Made by a program: the position numbers and the translations under genes. Positions 17,918 to 27,176 of a stretch of DNA of 34,803 nucleotides are shown piece after piece. The notes under the pieces were generated by a model. It did no database searches. It saw nothing but the letters and a program-made list of their open reading frames with translations, and was not told the origin of the DNA. Source of the DNA: Candidatus Pelagibacter sp. (lineage in GTDB: Bacteria; Pseudomonadota; Alphaproteobacteria; Pelagibacterales; Pelagibacteraceae); the NCBI GenBank assembly GCA_028222435.1, contig JAOIST010000007.1, positions 1 through 34,803 of the forward strand, given 5' to 3'. Each line of letters starts with the position of its first letter. Position 1 is the first letter of the stretch.

Positions 17918-19956
17918 ATTCCACTAACATTAATTATTTCTGCTTTGTCAAAAAGTTTTAATAAAAATGAATATTTTTTTTGATTAATATCATCTCTTAT
18001 ATTAAGCACGTACCTCTCAGCTAGTTTAAATAAATCTTCATGTACTACCGGGTCTGCAAACCTAAAATTTTTTATACCACTTTGTTGGTATCCTATTAAA
18101 TCCCCAAAACCTCTTAACTTTAAATCTTCTTCAGCAATAAAAAAGCCGTCATCTGAATTTTTGAGAATCTTAATTCTTTTAATTGCATTTTTGGTTAAAC
18201 CATCTTTATATAATAAAATACAAGTTCCTTGTTTTTCACCTCTGCCAACTCTTCCTCTTAATTGATGTAGTTGAGCTAGTCCAAATTTATTAGCGTTTTC
18301 TATAATTATCAAATTTGCATTTGGAAAATCTATCCCTACTTCTATTACGGTAGTAGAAACTAAAATAGAAATTTCTTTTTTTAAAAATCTATTTAAAATA
18401 TTATCTTTTTCATCTTTTTCCAATGCACCATGTATTAAACCAACTTTGTTTGGAAATTTTTTATGTATTATTTCAAATTTTTTTTTTGCAGATGAAAAGT
18501 CTAAATAAGCAGATTCTTCAATTAAAGGACAGACCCAAAAAACCTGATTTTCTTCATTAATTTGTTTTTTAATAAAGGGCCAAATTTCATTTATTTTTTT
18601 TTCTGGTTTACTTAAAGTAATAATTTTTTTTCTTTTTGCAGGCTTTTCAATAATTTTTGATACATCCATATCACCATAAAGAGACATCATCATAGTCCTA
18701 GGTATTGGTGTTGCAGACATAAGCAACACATCGCAGTTGTTACCTCCTTTTAATGCTAAATCACTTCTTTGTTTTACACCAAACTTATGTTGTTCATCTA
18801 TAACTGCTAAGCCTAGCTTTTTAAAATTAATTTTTTTTTGAAATAACGCATGTGTTCCAATCAATAAATCAATTTTTCCATCTTTTAATTTGGTTAAAAT
18901 TTCTTTTCTTGATTTATAATCTGTTTTTCCCGTTAAAAATTCTATTTTAATTTCATTTTTAAAAATTTTTTTTGATAATTCATAATGCTGTCTTGAAAGT
19001 ATTGAAGTAGGAGACATCAAGGCACATTGATAGCCGCTTTTAATAACATTTATTATAGACAACATTGAAACAATAGTTTTACCAGAACCAACATCTCCTT
19101 GAATAATTCTAAACATTCTATTATTACTTAATAAATCATAATTTATTTCATTAAAAACGTCTATTTGGCTTTTAGTTAGATTAAATGGTAGATTTTTAAT
19201 AATTTTTTTTGAATATTCATTTTTAAAAAATTTTGGAACTTTATTTTTTTTTATTCTTTTTCTATTTTCTGATAATGCCAAAAAATTTGCGCACAACTCA
19301 TCAAACACCAATCTTTTATAACTTTGAGATCGGTTATCTTTTCCATCTTTAGAATTATGAAGTTTTTTAATTCCTTCATTCCAATTGATTAAATTATTTT
19401 CTTTTATAAATTTTATATCTAACCAATCTGAAATAGTCGGTAAGTTATTAATCACTTGTTCACTAATAGACCTATATTTTTTCTCATTAATTCCCTTTGT
19501 TAAATTGTATTTAGGTATATTTTTTACTACATATTCTTGATTATCTAATGAAGTAACATAATCAGGATTAGTTATTTGATATCTTTGGTTAAAATAATTT
19601 ATTTTTCCACTAATAATCACCCATTCATTTATAGGAAACAATTTTCTCAGATACCCCTCACGACTATTAAAATAAACAATATCAATTTTACCTGTTTCAT
19701 CTTCACAAATAATTTTATTAGGTAGATTTCGAACTCTTGGAAAATTTAATTTTTTTACTGATACTTTAATAGACTGAATTTTTCCAACTTCTAACTCATT
19801 TAACTTGTAAATTTTGGACCTATCTGTGTCAGAATAAGGCAAGTTTAAAACTATATCTTTTATTTTTTCTATTCTTTTTTTTTTTAAATACTTTGATAAT
19901 TGTGGACCTACACCTTTTAAATTATTTACCGCGCTAAATATAAAATTTTTTTTCAT
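17914..19956 (-). CDS. recG: ATP-dependent DNA helicase RecG
   Basis: RecG remodels stalled replication forks and branched DNA. It has 680 residues. The N-terminal wedge/OB domain begins NLKGVGPQLSKYLKKK (12-27). Helicase motif I is GDVGSGKT (287-294), motif II is DEQH, motif III is MSATPIPRT, and later motifs include STTVIEVGIDFPNANLIII and QLHQLRGRVGRG. The end shows the RecG-specific LRGFGDLIGYQQSG. Its start codon is only 31 nt from that of sdhE on the other strand, so the two promoters must overlap each other or the coding regions. DUF502 overlaps its 3' end. Confidence 0.97.
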   Translation of the reverse strand: MKKNFIFSAVNNLKGVGPQLSKYLKKKRIEKIKDIVLNLPYSDTDRSKIYKLNELEVGKIQSIKVSVKKLNFPRVRNLPNKIICEDETGKIDIVYFNSREGYLRKLFPINEWVIISGKINYFNQRYQITNPDYVTSLDNQEYVVKNIPKYNLTKGINEKKYRSISEQVINNLPTISDWLDIKFIKENNLINWNEGIKKLHNSKDGKDNRSQSYKRLVFDELCANFLALSENRKRIKKNKVPKFFKNEYSKKIIKNLPFNLTKSQIDVFNEINYDLLSNNRMFRIIQGDVGSGKTIVSMLSIINVIKSGYQCALMSPTSILSRQHYELSKKIFKNEIKIEFLTGKTDYKSRKEILTKLKDGKIDLLIGTHALFQKKINFKKLGLAVIDEQHKFGVKQRSDLALKGGNNCDVLLMSATPIPRTMMMSLYGDMDVSKIIEKPAKRKKIITLSKPEKKINEIWPFIKKQINEENQVFWVCPLIEESAYLDFSSAKKKFEIIHKKFPNKVGLIHGALEKDEKDNILNRFLKKEISILVSTTVIEVGIDFPNANLIIIENANKFGLAQLHQLRGRVGRGEKQGTCILLYKDGLTKNAIKRIKILKNSDDGFFIAEEDLKLRGFGDLIGYQQSGIKNFRFADPVVHEDLFKLAERYVLNIRDDINQKKYSFLLKLFDKAEIINVSGI

Positions 19957-19973
19957 TAATTGATTAGATTATG

Positions 19974-19979
19974 TATAAT
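19974..19979 (+). promoter_or_regulatory. Putative -10 box of sdhE
   Basis: A perfect TATAAT lies in the 31-nt recG-sdhE gap and ends 8 nt before the sdhE ATG. The properly spaced -35 would fall inside recG. If functional, the transcript would be leaderless or nearly so. Confidence 0.38.
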
Positions 19980-19987
19980 ATAAATTA

Positions 19988-20245
19988 ATGAACAATGAAT
20001 TAGAAATATTTAAAAAAAAATTAGTTTATCGCGCAGGCTATAGAGGGACAAAAGAAATGGATATTTTACTCAGTTCATTTGTTAATAAACATATTGAATT
20101 ATTTAATGAGAGTCAGCTTTATGAATTAGACAAATTTTTGAATTTTGAAGATGAAGTAATTTTAAATTTTTACCACTACAATATAATTGAAAATCAAGTT
20201 GATAAAAATGCTGTTTCAATAATGTTTAAAAATTTTAAATTATGA
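19988..20245 (+). CDS. sdhE: FAD assembly factor SdhE
   Basis: SdhE (DUF339) helps attach FAD covalently to the flavoprotein subunit of succinate dehydrogenase. The 85-residue length is typical. The diagnostic motif RGxxE is RGTKE at residues 19-23, within YRAGYRGTKEMDILL, followed by two more helices with LYELDKFLNFED, which matches the family's L..(F/Y)E.LL..(D/E)D pattern. It is divergent from recG. Its TGA (20243-20245) directly abuts the CCA end of the convergent tRNA-Ser gene. Confidence 0.93.
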   Translation: MNNELEIFKKKLVYRAGYRGTKEMDILLSSFVNKHIELFNESQLYELDKFLNFEDEVILNFYHYNIIENQVDKNAVSIMFKNFKL

Positions 20246-20335
20246 TGGCGGAGAGGGTGGGATTCGAACCCACGAACGAGTTGCCCCGTTGCTGGTTTTC
20301 AAGACCAGTGCTTTCAACCGCTCAGCCACCTCTCC
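20246..20335 (-). tRNA. tRNA-Ser (anticodon UGA)
   Basis: A 90-nt class II tRNA with a long variable arm. On the minus strand the acceptor stem pairs GGAGAGG with CCTCTCC, discriminator G, with encoded CCA. The anticodon stem CTGGT/ACCAG holds loop CTTGAAA with anticodon TGA. The variable arm follows (CAACGGGGCAACTCGTT) and the T arm has GGTTCGAATCC. It is read by the SerRS encoded at 3408-4655. Confidence 0.97.
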
Positions 20336-20355
20336 TTGAAACAGAATTAGTTACT

Positions 20356-20384
20356 TTAATACTATCAATGTAGTTAAATGACAA
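20356..20384 (-). promoter_or_regulatory. Putative promoter of tRNA-Ser
   Basis: Read on the minus strand: TTGTCA (20379-20384), a 17-nt spacer, then TATTAA (20356-20361). This matches sigma-70 at 5/6 and 4/6 bases, about 20 nt ahead of the tRNA 5' end. The same 92-nt gap must also serve mltB on the plus strand; TTGAAA (20336) with TACTAT at 18 nt is a weaker plus-strand candidate. Confidence 0.55.
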
Positions 20385-20427
20385 TAAATAAGTAGAATTT
20401 TGTACCACTGGTTAATACACATTAATT

Positions 20428-21438
20428 ATGATAATTAGTAAAATGTTTAAATTATTTTTAAGCTCATTATTCATATTCATATTTTTTATAAACCAGTCGT
20501 TTGCTAATAACGATTTTAATGAATGGTTAAAAAATTTTAAAGCTAATGCTGTCAACTCAGGTATTTCTGAAAAAGTTGTTAATGATCTAATGTCTAAAGC
20601 AAAATTTTTACCTAAAGTTATTGAGTACGATAGATTTCAACCAGAATTTTATGAGGATACATTTACATATATTAAAAAAAGATCTTCTAATCGTAAACTT
20701 AGAGAGGGTTTAGATCTTTACAAAAAAGAAAGGCTCATAATAGAAACTATTGAAAAGGATTTTGATGTAGAAAAAGAATTATTACTTGCGCTCATGGGAA
20801 TCGAGACTAATTTTGGTAAATATTTGGGAAAGATGGATATAGTTTCATCACTAGCCACTTTAAGCTTTGATAAAAGAAGGAGTGCTTTTTTTACTGAAGA
20901 ATTATTAATTTTGCTTAAACTAGTAGAAAAAAAAATTATAAGTAAAGACATTTTGTACGGTTCATGGGCTGGTGCATTTGGAAATTTTCAATTTATGCCT
21001 AGAACAATCAGAAATTATGCGATTGATTACAATAATAATAAAACTATTGAACTTAAAAATATAGAAGACTCGTTTGCGTCTGCCGCAAATTATTTAAAAA
21101 CAATAGGGTGGAAAAAAAATCAACCATGTTTTTTTAAAATAGAATTAAAAGATAATATACCAAAAAAATATTTAAACTCGTCTGCAAAGAATATTAAAAA
21201 TAAAAAGCAATTTAATTTTTTAAAAAAATATATTCATAACTATGAAAATTTAAATATCAATAATAATCTTATGTCTGCAATAATTACTCCAGATAAAGAT
21301 ATTATCCCCGGTGCTGAAACTTTATCTCCAGCTTATCTAATTTTTGAAAATTATGAAAAAATTTTAAATTGGAATAGATCTTTAAGATTTGCTTTAGCTG
21401 TATGCACACTAAAAGAAAATTTTAAAAATGAAATTTAG
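20428..21438 (+). CDS. Lytic murein transglycosylase, MltB/SLT_2 type
   Basis: Cleaves the MurNAc-GlcNAc bond of peptidoglycan with formation of an anhydro end. It has 336 residues with an N-terminal signal peptide (about 1-26, ending QSFAN). No lipobox Cys is seen, so it is probably soluble in the periplasm. The catalytic Glu is E126 in ALMGIETNFG. GSWAGAFGNFQFMPRTIRNYA matches the conserved GSYAGAMGxxQFMPSSxxxYA stretch, and SFASAANYLKTIGWK follows. The start could also be the ATG at codon 6. It heads the 7.5-kb overlapping gene run and overlaps the next gene by 11 bases. Confidence 0.92.
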   Translation: MIISKMFKLFLSSLFIFIFFINQSFANNDFNEWLKNFKANAVNSGISEKVVNDLMSKAKFLPKVIEYDRFQPEFYEDTFTYIKKRSSNRKLREGLDLYKKERLIIETIEKDFDVEKELLLALMGIETNFGKYLGKMDIVSSLATLSFDKRRSAFFTEELLILLKLVEKKIISKDILYGSWAGAFGNFQFMPRTIRNYAIDYNNNKTIELKNIEDSFASAANYLKTIGWKKNQPCFFKIELKDNIPKKYLNSSAKNIKNKKQFNFLKKYIHNYENLNINNNLMSAIITPDKDIIPGAETLSPAYLIFENYEKILNWNRSLRFALAVCTLKENFKNEI

Positions 21439-22165
21439 AATAATTCTTATTTTATTTTTTATATTATCTTGTTCACCTCAATTTTCTACAATAAATCAGA
21501 TAAAACCATATACCTCCAAAGGTTTCGCATTAATCTATAATGATTTTGATTTTAATCAAAAAATCATTAAGGGAAAAATGAGCAACGATATAATGCAAAT
21601 ATCTCACCAAAATTTAAAAACAGGCACATTAATAAAAATTATAAATCCAAAAAATAATGAAACTATAGTGCTTAAAAATGTAAAAAGAATAAATTATCCT
21701 GATTTTTACAAGGTTTTAATAACAAAATCCGTTGCTGAAAAAATTAAATTAGATCTTAATTTACCACTAGTAGAATTAACCGAAGTCAAAAAAAATAAAT
21801 CATTTGTTGCTGAAAAAGCAAAGATTTATAATGAGGAAAAAAAAATACCCTCAAAAGCACCCATTACATCTGTTAAAATATCAAATATTTCTAAAAATAA
21901 GTCAAAGTCTTTAATAAAAAAGACTGATAAATTATTTATACTTGTGGCTTCGTTTTATTCACTAGATACAGCTAAATTTTTAGAACAAAGAATCATTAAA
22001 GAAGTGACAGATTTGGATGTTAAAAAATTGAGTGTTAATAAGATTAATAACAAAGAAACTCAAGTTATATTAGGCCCTTATAACTCTGTTAATTTATTAA
22101 AAAATGATTACATTAAACTTCAAAACTTCGGATTCGAAGAACTTAACATCTTATTAAATGAATAA
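21428..22165 (+). CDS. RlpA-like lipoprotein with degenerate barrel and SPOR domain
   Basis: This sits where alphaproteobacteria usually have rlpA, a septal lytic transglycosylase. It has 245 residues: a lipoprotein signal ending FILSC (Cys15), a region about 28-115 that looks like a double-psi beta-barrel (SHQNLKTGTLIKIINPKNN recalls AAHRTLPFGTxVxVTN), a Lys/Ser-rich linker, and a C-terminal SPOR domain (about 168-245, starting KLFILVASF) that in this family binds denuded septal glycans. The barrel lacks the usual TANGE and NDRGP motifs that hold the acidic catalytic residues, so it may bind but not cut. The SPOR call is firm; the RlpA relationship is inference from position and weak similarity. 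Confidence 0.72.
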   Translation: MKFRIILILFFILSCSPQFSTINQIKPYTSKGFALIYNDFDFNQKIIKGKMSNDIMQISHQNLKTGTLIKIINPKNNETIVLKNVKRINYPDFYKVLITKSVAEKIKLDLNLPLVELTEVKKNKSFVAEKAKIYNEEKKIPSKAPITSVKISNISKNKSKSLIKKTDKLFILVASFYSLDTAKFLEQRIIKEVTDLDVKKLSVNKINNKETQVILGPYNSVNLLKNDYIKLQNFGFEELNILLNE

Positions 22166-23303
22166 ACTTTTTATATTAATTATCTTACTTACTTTAAGCA
22201 CAAAAGTATTTTCTGACCCAAACATTCAGGCGAGAACTGGTATTCTAATAGATTATCATTCTAATGAAATATTGTATGAGTTGGATCCAGATATACAAAT
22301 TTATCCAGCTTCAATGACTAAAATCATGACATCAATTGTTGCTTTTGATTTATTAGAAAAAAATAAATTGTCATTAAATGATAAATTTACAATTTCTGAA
22401 AATGCGTGGAGATTGTCCCAAGCAGGTTATTCATCTATGTTTATAATGATTAATGATCAAGTAAGCGTTGAAAATCTTCTTAAAGGTATAATTATTGCTT
22501 CTGGTAATGATGCTTGTGTTGCTTTAGCCGAAGGTATTGCTGGTTCAGAAGCTAATTTTGCTGATATGATGAATGAAAAAGCAGCTGAAATAGGCATGAC
22601 CTCTACTAACTTTACAAATTCATCTGGAATTAACGATCCTGATAATGTCTCAACAGTTAGAGATATAGCTTTAATGTCAAAATATTTAATTCAAAATTAT
22701 CCAATTTATTACGAACTATTTGCTGAAAAAACATTTACTTGGGATAGAACTGGTGGTGATTCAATTAAACAAGGGAATCGAAATCCTCTATTATATAAAA
22801 ATGTAGGCGTTGATGGAGTTAAGACAGGTTATCTAGCAGTTGAAAAATATTCATTAGCAAGTTCAATGAAGAATAATGACAGAAGACTTATAGCTGTCGT
22901 TTCCGGATTTGAAACAAAAAATAAAAGAAGTTCAGAGTCTTTAAAATTACTTAACTGGGGTTTTAGAAATACTAACACCTTTGAAATTTCAAAAAAAGAT
23001 GTAACAATTTTTGAGCTAGAAACATGGCTTGGAGTTAAAAATAAGATTAAAGCTACAACAAAAGAAGACTACTATATCACTATAAATAAAAAAGATATCA
23101 GTCATTTAAAAATTTCTCTTGAGTACGACGGTCCTGTAACTGCACCAGTTGAGAACGGCAAACAAATAGCAAAAATTATGATTTCCCAAAAAGATGAAAT
23201 AATAAAATCCGTACCTCTTTATGCTGCAGAGGACTTAAAAAAAGTTAATTTTTTTAAAAGCTTGTTAACATCTATAAATTATTTGATCTGGGGAGATGCA
23301 TAA
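22158..23303 (+). CDS. D-alanyl-D-alanine carboxypeptidase (PBP5/6 family, S11)
   Basis: Low-molecular-mass penicillin-binding protein that trims the terminal D-Ala from peptidoglycan stem peptides in the periplasm. It has 381 residues with a signal peptide (about 1-19). All three active-site motifs are present: SMTK (S52-K55), SGN (115-117) and KTG (222-224). The C-terminal part shows the beta-rich PBP5 domain and an end with FFKSLLTSINYLIWG, probably the amphipathic membrane anchor. It overlaps both neighbours by 8 bases. dacA and dacC cannot be told apart here. Confidence 0.94.
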   Translation: MNKLFILIILLTLSTKVFSDPNIQARTGILIDYHSNEILYELDPDIQIYPASMTKIMTSIVAFDLLEKNKLSLNDKFTISENAWRLSQAGYSSMFIMINDQVSVENLLKGIIIASGNDACVALAEGIAGSEANFADMMNEKAAEIGMTSTNFTNSSGINDPDNVSTVRDIALMSKYLIQNYPIYYELFAEKTFTWDRTGGDSIKQGNRNPLLYKNVGVDGVKTGYLAVEKYSLASSMKNNDRRLIAVVSGFETKNKRSSESLKLLNWGFRNTNTFEISKKDVTIFELETWLGVKNKIKATTKEDYYITINKKDISHLKISLEYDGPVTAPVENGKQIAKIMISQKDEIIKSVPLYAAEDLKKVNFFKSLLTSINYLIWGDA

Positions 23304-23940
23304 AAAAAAACCCTTTTTTATTGTTTTTGAGGGTGTAGAGGGATGTGGCAAGTCCTATCAAAGCAAAAAACTTTATAACAGATTAAAAAATAAAAAAATT
23401 GATGTTATATTAACTAGAGAACCAGGTGGAACAAAAAGTTCTGAATTAATTAGAAATTTAATCCTTAAAGATTATTTTATAAAAGATAGCAAAGAAAAAT
23501 TTGATAAATATACAGACACTTTGCTTTATCTAGCTGCAAGAAATGAACATATTAAAAACAAGATCAAGCCAGCTTTATTAAAAAAAAATGTAGTTATTTG
23601 CGATAGGTTTATTGATTCAACTATTGCGTACCAGGTTTATGGAAAAAAAGTTGATATAAAATTTATTGACAATATACATAAAAAAATTTTACGTGGTATT
23701 AAACCGAATATTGTTTTTATTTTAAAAACTTCTGCAATTTCTTCTAGAAAAAGATTAATTAAAAGAAAAACTAAAAATCGCTATGATAATTTTTCACAAT
23801 CTTTTTATAATAGTGCACAAAAATCTTTTATAAAAATAGCAAAAAATAAAAAAAATTACTTTATACTAGATTCTTCAGCTAATGATAATTCTTTGGAAAA
23901 TAAAATTTTTAATATAATTAAAAAGTATTTAAATATTTAA
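23296..23940 (+). CDS. tmk: Thymidylate kinase
   Basis: Phosphorylates dTMP to dTDP. The 214-residue protein has the P-loop FEGVEGCGKS (11-20), REPGG (41-45) for dTMP binding, ICDRFIDSTIAYQ with the DR(F/Y) motif, and a Lys/Arg-rich lid region (KRLIKRKTKNRYDNF). The order tmk-holB-metG is conserved in many alphaproteobacteria. It overlaps the gene before it by 8 bases and holB by 1. Confidence 0.95.
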   Translation: MHKKKPFFIVFEGVEGCGKSYQSKKLYNRLKNKKIDVILTREPGGTKSSELIRNLILKDYFIKDSKEKFDKYTDTLLYLAARNEHIKNKIKPALLKKNVVICDRFIDSTIAYQVYGKKVDIKFIDNIHKKILRGIKPNIVFILKTSAISSRKRLIKRKTKNRYDNFSQSFYNSAQKSFIKIAKNKKNYFILDSSANDNSLENKIFNIIKKYLNI

Positions 23941-24872
23941 TGAACAATCCAATTTTTTTTGACTCAAAGAATTCTTTAAGCTTATTTGGATTAGATAAAA
24001 ACTTTGAATTTATTTCAAAACTTTATTCTAATCAAAATTTGCCAAGAGTAATAATGTTTTCTGGAAATAAAGGTTCTGGTAAAGCCACTCTTATTAATCA
24101 TTTTTTATACTCAATTTTTGATATTGAAAATTATGATTTAGAAAACTTGAACATATCAGGAAATTCTATTTTCTTAAAACAGTTTCAAAATAATATTTTT
24201 TCAAATATCATTTATATTAGTGGTGCAGATTTTAAATCCATGAAAATCGAAGATATAAGAAATTTAAAAAAAATAATTTTACAATCCACGATATCCAATA
24301 AAGACAGATTTATCATACTTGATGATATTGAACTTTTTAACCATAATAGTCTTAATGCTTTGCTTAAAACAATAGAAGAGCCATCAAAAAAAAATTACTT
24401 TTTCTTAATAAATAATAAATCTAAACCTTTATTAGAAACTATTAAATCTAGAGCTATTGAAATAAAATTTTTTTTGGATGAAAGCCAAAGATTAGAAATC
24501 ATAGATAAACTAGTAAGTTATTATAAATTGGATTTAGTTTTAAACCCTAAATCTTCACAGTTATCACCTGGAAATTTTGTGAAATATAACCATATTTGTA
24601 AAGAGCATGATATTCTTCCAACAAATGACTTTGTTGAGAATCTTACTTTATTAATTAATCTATATAAAAAAAATAAAGATATTTTATATATTAATTTAGC
24701 TTTTTTTATAGGTAATTGTTATTTCCAACATTTAAAAAAAAACAACTTATTTAAAAATGATAAAATTTTTGAAATCAAAAATTATATATTTTCAAATTTA
24801 AATAGTTTTATGCTGTACAATATTAATCAAAATACATTAATAAACGCTATAAATGATAAAATTAAATTATGA
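23940..24872 (+). CDS. holB: DNA polymerase III subunit delta'
   Basis: Part of the clamp-loader complex that opens and places the sliding clamp. It has 310 residues. An AAA+ fold is recognisable from GNKGSGKATLINHFLY (42-57, Walker A-like), FIILDDIELFNHNSLNALLKTIEEPSKK (Walker B and the conserved NALLKTIEEP segment), and SRAIEIKF (sensor 1/SRC-like, with Ala where many have Cys). No four-Cys zinc module is present. The C-terminal third is poorly conserved and rich in Asn/Phe/Ile. The call is strengthened by position between tmk and metG. Confidence 0.92.
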   Translation: MNNPIFFDSKNSLSLFGLDKNFEFISKLYSNQNLPRVIMFSGNKGSGKATLINHFLYSIFDIENYDLENLNISGNSIFLKQFQNNIFSNIIYISGADFKSMKIEDIRNLKKIILQSTISNKDRFIILDDIELFNHNSLNALLKTIEEPSKKNYFFLINNKSKPLLETIKSRAIEIKFFLDESQRLEIIDKLVSYYKLDLVLNPKSSQLSPGNFVKYNHICKEHDILPTNDFVENLTLLINLYKKNKDILYINLAFFIGNCYFQHLKKNNLFKNDKIFEIKNYIFSNLNSFMLYNINQNTLINAINDKIKL

Positions 24873-26410
24873 GTAAAAATTTTTATATAACTACTCCAAT
24901 TTATTATCCATCTGGAAAACCACATATGGGCCATGCTTACTCTAGTATAGTAGCTGATATCTTTGCTCGTTTTAAGAGATTAGAAAATTATAATGTTTTA
25001 TTTTTAACTGGCACTGATGAACATGGTCAAAAAATTCAAAAAGAAGCTAAAAAAAACAAAAAAGAACCCAAGGTTTTTTGCGATGAACTTTCTGAAACTT
25101 TCAGATCTTTAACTAAAATATTGCATTTATCTAATGATGACTTTATTAGGACAACTGAGAAACGTCATCATAAATCAGTAATAGAAATTTGGAACAGACT
25201 TATAGCTTCTGGAGATATTTATTTAGATAAATATAGCGGATGGTATTCAATTTCAGATGAAGCCTTTTATGATGAAGATGAAATTGAGAACATTAATGGA
25301 AAAAAAATATCGAAAACTTCCGGATCATCAGTAGAATGGTTAGAGGAGGAGTCATATTTTTTTAAGTTATCAGCTTGGTCAAAGAAGCTTTTAGAATTTT
25401 ACAAAACAAATCCTGATTTTATTTCACCAACATCCCGAAGAAATGAAGTGCTAAAATTTGTTGAAAAAGGATTGAAAGATTTATCCATAAGCAGAACATC
25501 TTTCACATGGGGCATTCAAGTACCTAAAAACAAAAAACACGTTATATATGTTTGGTTAGATGCTTTAACAAATTATATTAGTGCTTTAAATTTTCCTGAT
25601 ACTACAAACAAAAAATTTAAAGATTTTTGGCCTGCTGATGTACATATTATAGGCAAAGATATTCTAAGATTTCATGCAATTTTTTGGCCTGCTTTTTTAT
25701 TAGCTGCTAAATTGTCCCCTCCAAAAAAAGTTTTTAGTCACGGTTGGATACTCTCAGATGATAGAAAAATGTCTAAATCATTGGGAAATATTTTAGACCC
25801 TATAGAGATTATAAATAAATATGGAATTGATCAATTACGTTATTACTTAGTTAAAGAAGTTTCTCTTGGTAACGATGGTTCAATATCAATGGAAAATTTA
25901 AAAAATTGTATTAATAATGATTTAGCAAATAATTATGGAAATTTATGTCAAAGGGTTTTTTCATTTATTAAAAAAAATTGTGATAATAAAATACCAAAAA
26001 GCTCTAAATTAAATATTTCTGATAAAAAATTGTTAGATAATTTGAAAGGTCATATTCCTAAACTTATTAATTTAATGAATAATCAAGATTTGAATGAATA
26101 CATCAAAATTGTTGTAAGTTTTTCATTTGACGCAAATAAATACTTTAATGATTCAGAACCTTGGGCTGTTAAAAAAAATGATCCAGAAAGAATGAGAACG
26201 ATATTATTTACAATTATTCAACAAATAAAAAATATTAGTATACTTCTTAATCCCATAATACCAAATTCAACAAATAAAGTGTTCGCATTAATGAATCTTT
26301 CTAAAGAGAATATAAGTATTGATAAAATAAATGATGATAATTTTATAAATTACGAAAAGGAACTTGATAATTTAAATATATTATTTAATAAAATTGAAAA
26401 TGATAATTGA
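24869..26410 (+). CDS. metG: Methionyl-tRNA synthetase
   Basis: Class I synthetase that charges tRNA-Met. It has 513 residues. The HIGH motif is HMGH (19-22) after YYPSGKP, TGTDEHGQKI is at 47-56, KMSKS is at 300-304, and the connective insert YSISDEAFYDEDEI has no Cys pairs, so this is the zinc-free type. The anticodon-binding helices include NDLANNYGNLCQRV, and the tRNA-binding C-terminal domain found in some MetRS is missing, as is common in alphaproteobacteria. It overlaps holB by 4 and tatD by 11 bases. Confidence 0.97.
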   Translation: MSKNFYITTPIYYPSGKPHMGHAYSSIVADIFARFKRLENYNVLFLTGTDEHGQKIQKEAKKNKKEPKVFCDELSETFRSLTKILHLSNDDFIRTTEKRHHKSVIEIWNRLIASGDIYLDKYSGWYSISDEAFYDEDEIENINGKKISKTSGSSVEWLEEESYFFKLSAWSKKLLEFYKTNPDFISPTSRRNEVLKFVEKGLKDLSISRTSFTWGIQVPKNKKHVIYVWLDALTNYISALNFPDTTNKKFKDFWPADVHIIGKDILRFHAIFWPAFLLAAKLSPPKKVFSHGWILSDDRKMSKSLGNILDPIEIINKYGIDQLRYYLVKEVSLGNDGSISMENLKNCINNDLANNYGNLCQRVFSFIKKNCDNKIPKSSKLNISDKKLLDNLKGHIPKLINLMNNQDLNEYIKIVVSFSFDANKYFNDSEPWAVKKNDPERMRTILFTIIQQIKNISILLNPIIPNSTNKVFALMNLSKENISIDKINDDNFINYEKELDNLNILFNKIENDN

Positions 26411-27176
26411 TTCCCACTGCCATTTAAATTACGAACCCATGTCTTTATCCCTTAAGGAAACTATTGATAGAGCAAATAATGATGGTGTAAAATATTTACT
26501 TACAATTTCAACTGAAGATAAAAGCTTTCCTAATATTTTAAATATTATATCCAATAACAGCTGTGTTTATGGATCTTATGGTATACATCCTCATGAGGCT
26601 AAAAACCATCAATTAATTAAGGCAGAAGATATAATTAAAAAAATTAAACTAAATAAAAAAATAATTGGTATTGGAGAAAGTGGCTTAGATTTTTATTATA
26701 ATTATTCAGATAAAAAAGACCAAATTAAATGTTTTGAGGAACATATTATTGCGGCTCAAAATACTAAGCTACCTTTAATTGTACATACTAGAAATGCAGA
26801 AGATGAAACTTTTGAAATACTAAAAAAAAAATTACTAGAAAAAAATTTTAAGATTTTAATACATTGTTTTACAGGGTCAAAGAAATTTGCTTTTAAATTA
26901 TTAGATCTCGGAGCCTATATTTCCGCAAGTGGAGTTGTCACATTTAAAAAGTCAGAGGATTTGGCTAATACTTTCAAAGAAATACCAAATGATAGAATAC
27001 TAGTGGAAACTGACTCACCTTACTTAGCTCCAGTTCCATTAAGAGGGAAAACTAATGAGCCAAGTTATATTATTCATACAGTTAATTTTTTATCAAAATT
27101 AAAGAAAATATCTTTTGACGATTTTTCAAATATTACTACTAAAAATTTTTTCAATTTATTTGGTCAACTAAATTGA
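26400..27176 (+). CDS. TatD family metal-dependent hydrolase
   Basis: TIM-barrel hydrolase of the TatD/YcfH family, with DNase activity reported for relatives. From the ATG at 26400 it has 258 residues. Metal-binding motifs are DSHCHL (4-9; H6 and H8), GIGESGLDFYY with the bridging Glu, HTRNAEDE, HCFTGS, and ETDSPYLAP near the C-terminus. A TTG two codons upstream is possible but less likely because the protein naturally begins just before the DSHCHL strand. It overlaps metG by 11 bases and the next gene by 4. Despite the family name it is not part of the Tat machinery. Confidence 0.94.
   Translation: MIIDSHCHLNYEPMSLSLKETIDRANNDGVKYLLTISTEDKSFPNILNIISNNSCVYGSYGIHPHEAKNHQLIKAEDIIKKIKLNKKIIGIGESGLDFYYNYSDKKDQIKCFEEHIIAAQNTKLPLIVHTRNAEDETFEILKKKLLEKNFKILIHCFTGSKKFAFKLLDLGAYISASGVVTFKKSEDLANTFKEIPNDRILVETDSPYLAPVPLRGKTNEPSYIIHTVNFLSKLKKISFDDFSNITTKNFFNLFGQLN

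Noticed and set aside
26394..26399. TTG start for tatD two codons upstream of the ATG
   Set aside because: The ATG at 26400 directly precedes the conserved first strand.
26394..27176. tatD as part of the Tat export system
   Set aside because: Sequence is a metal-dependent hydrolase with HxH...E...H...D motifs; the name is historical.
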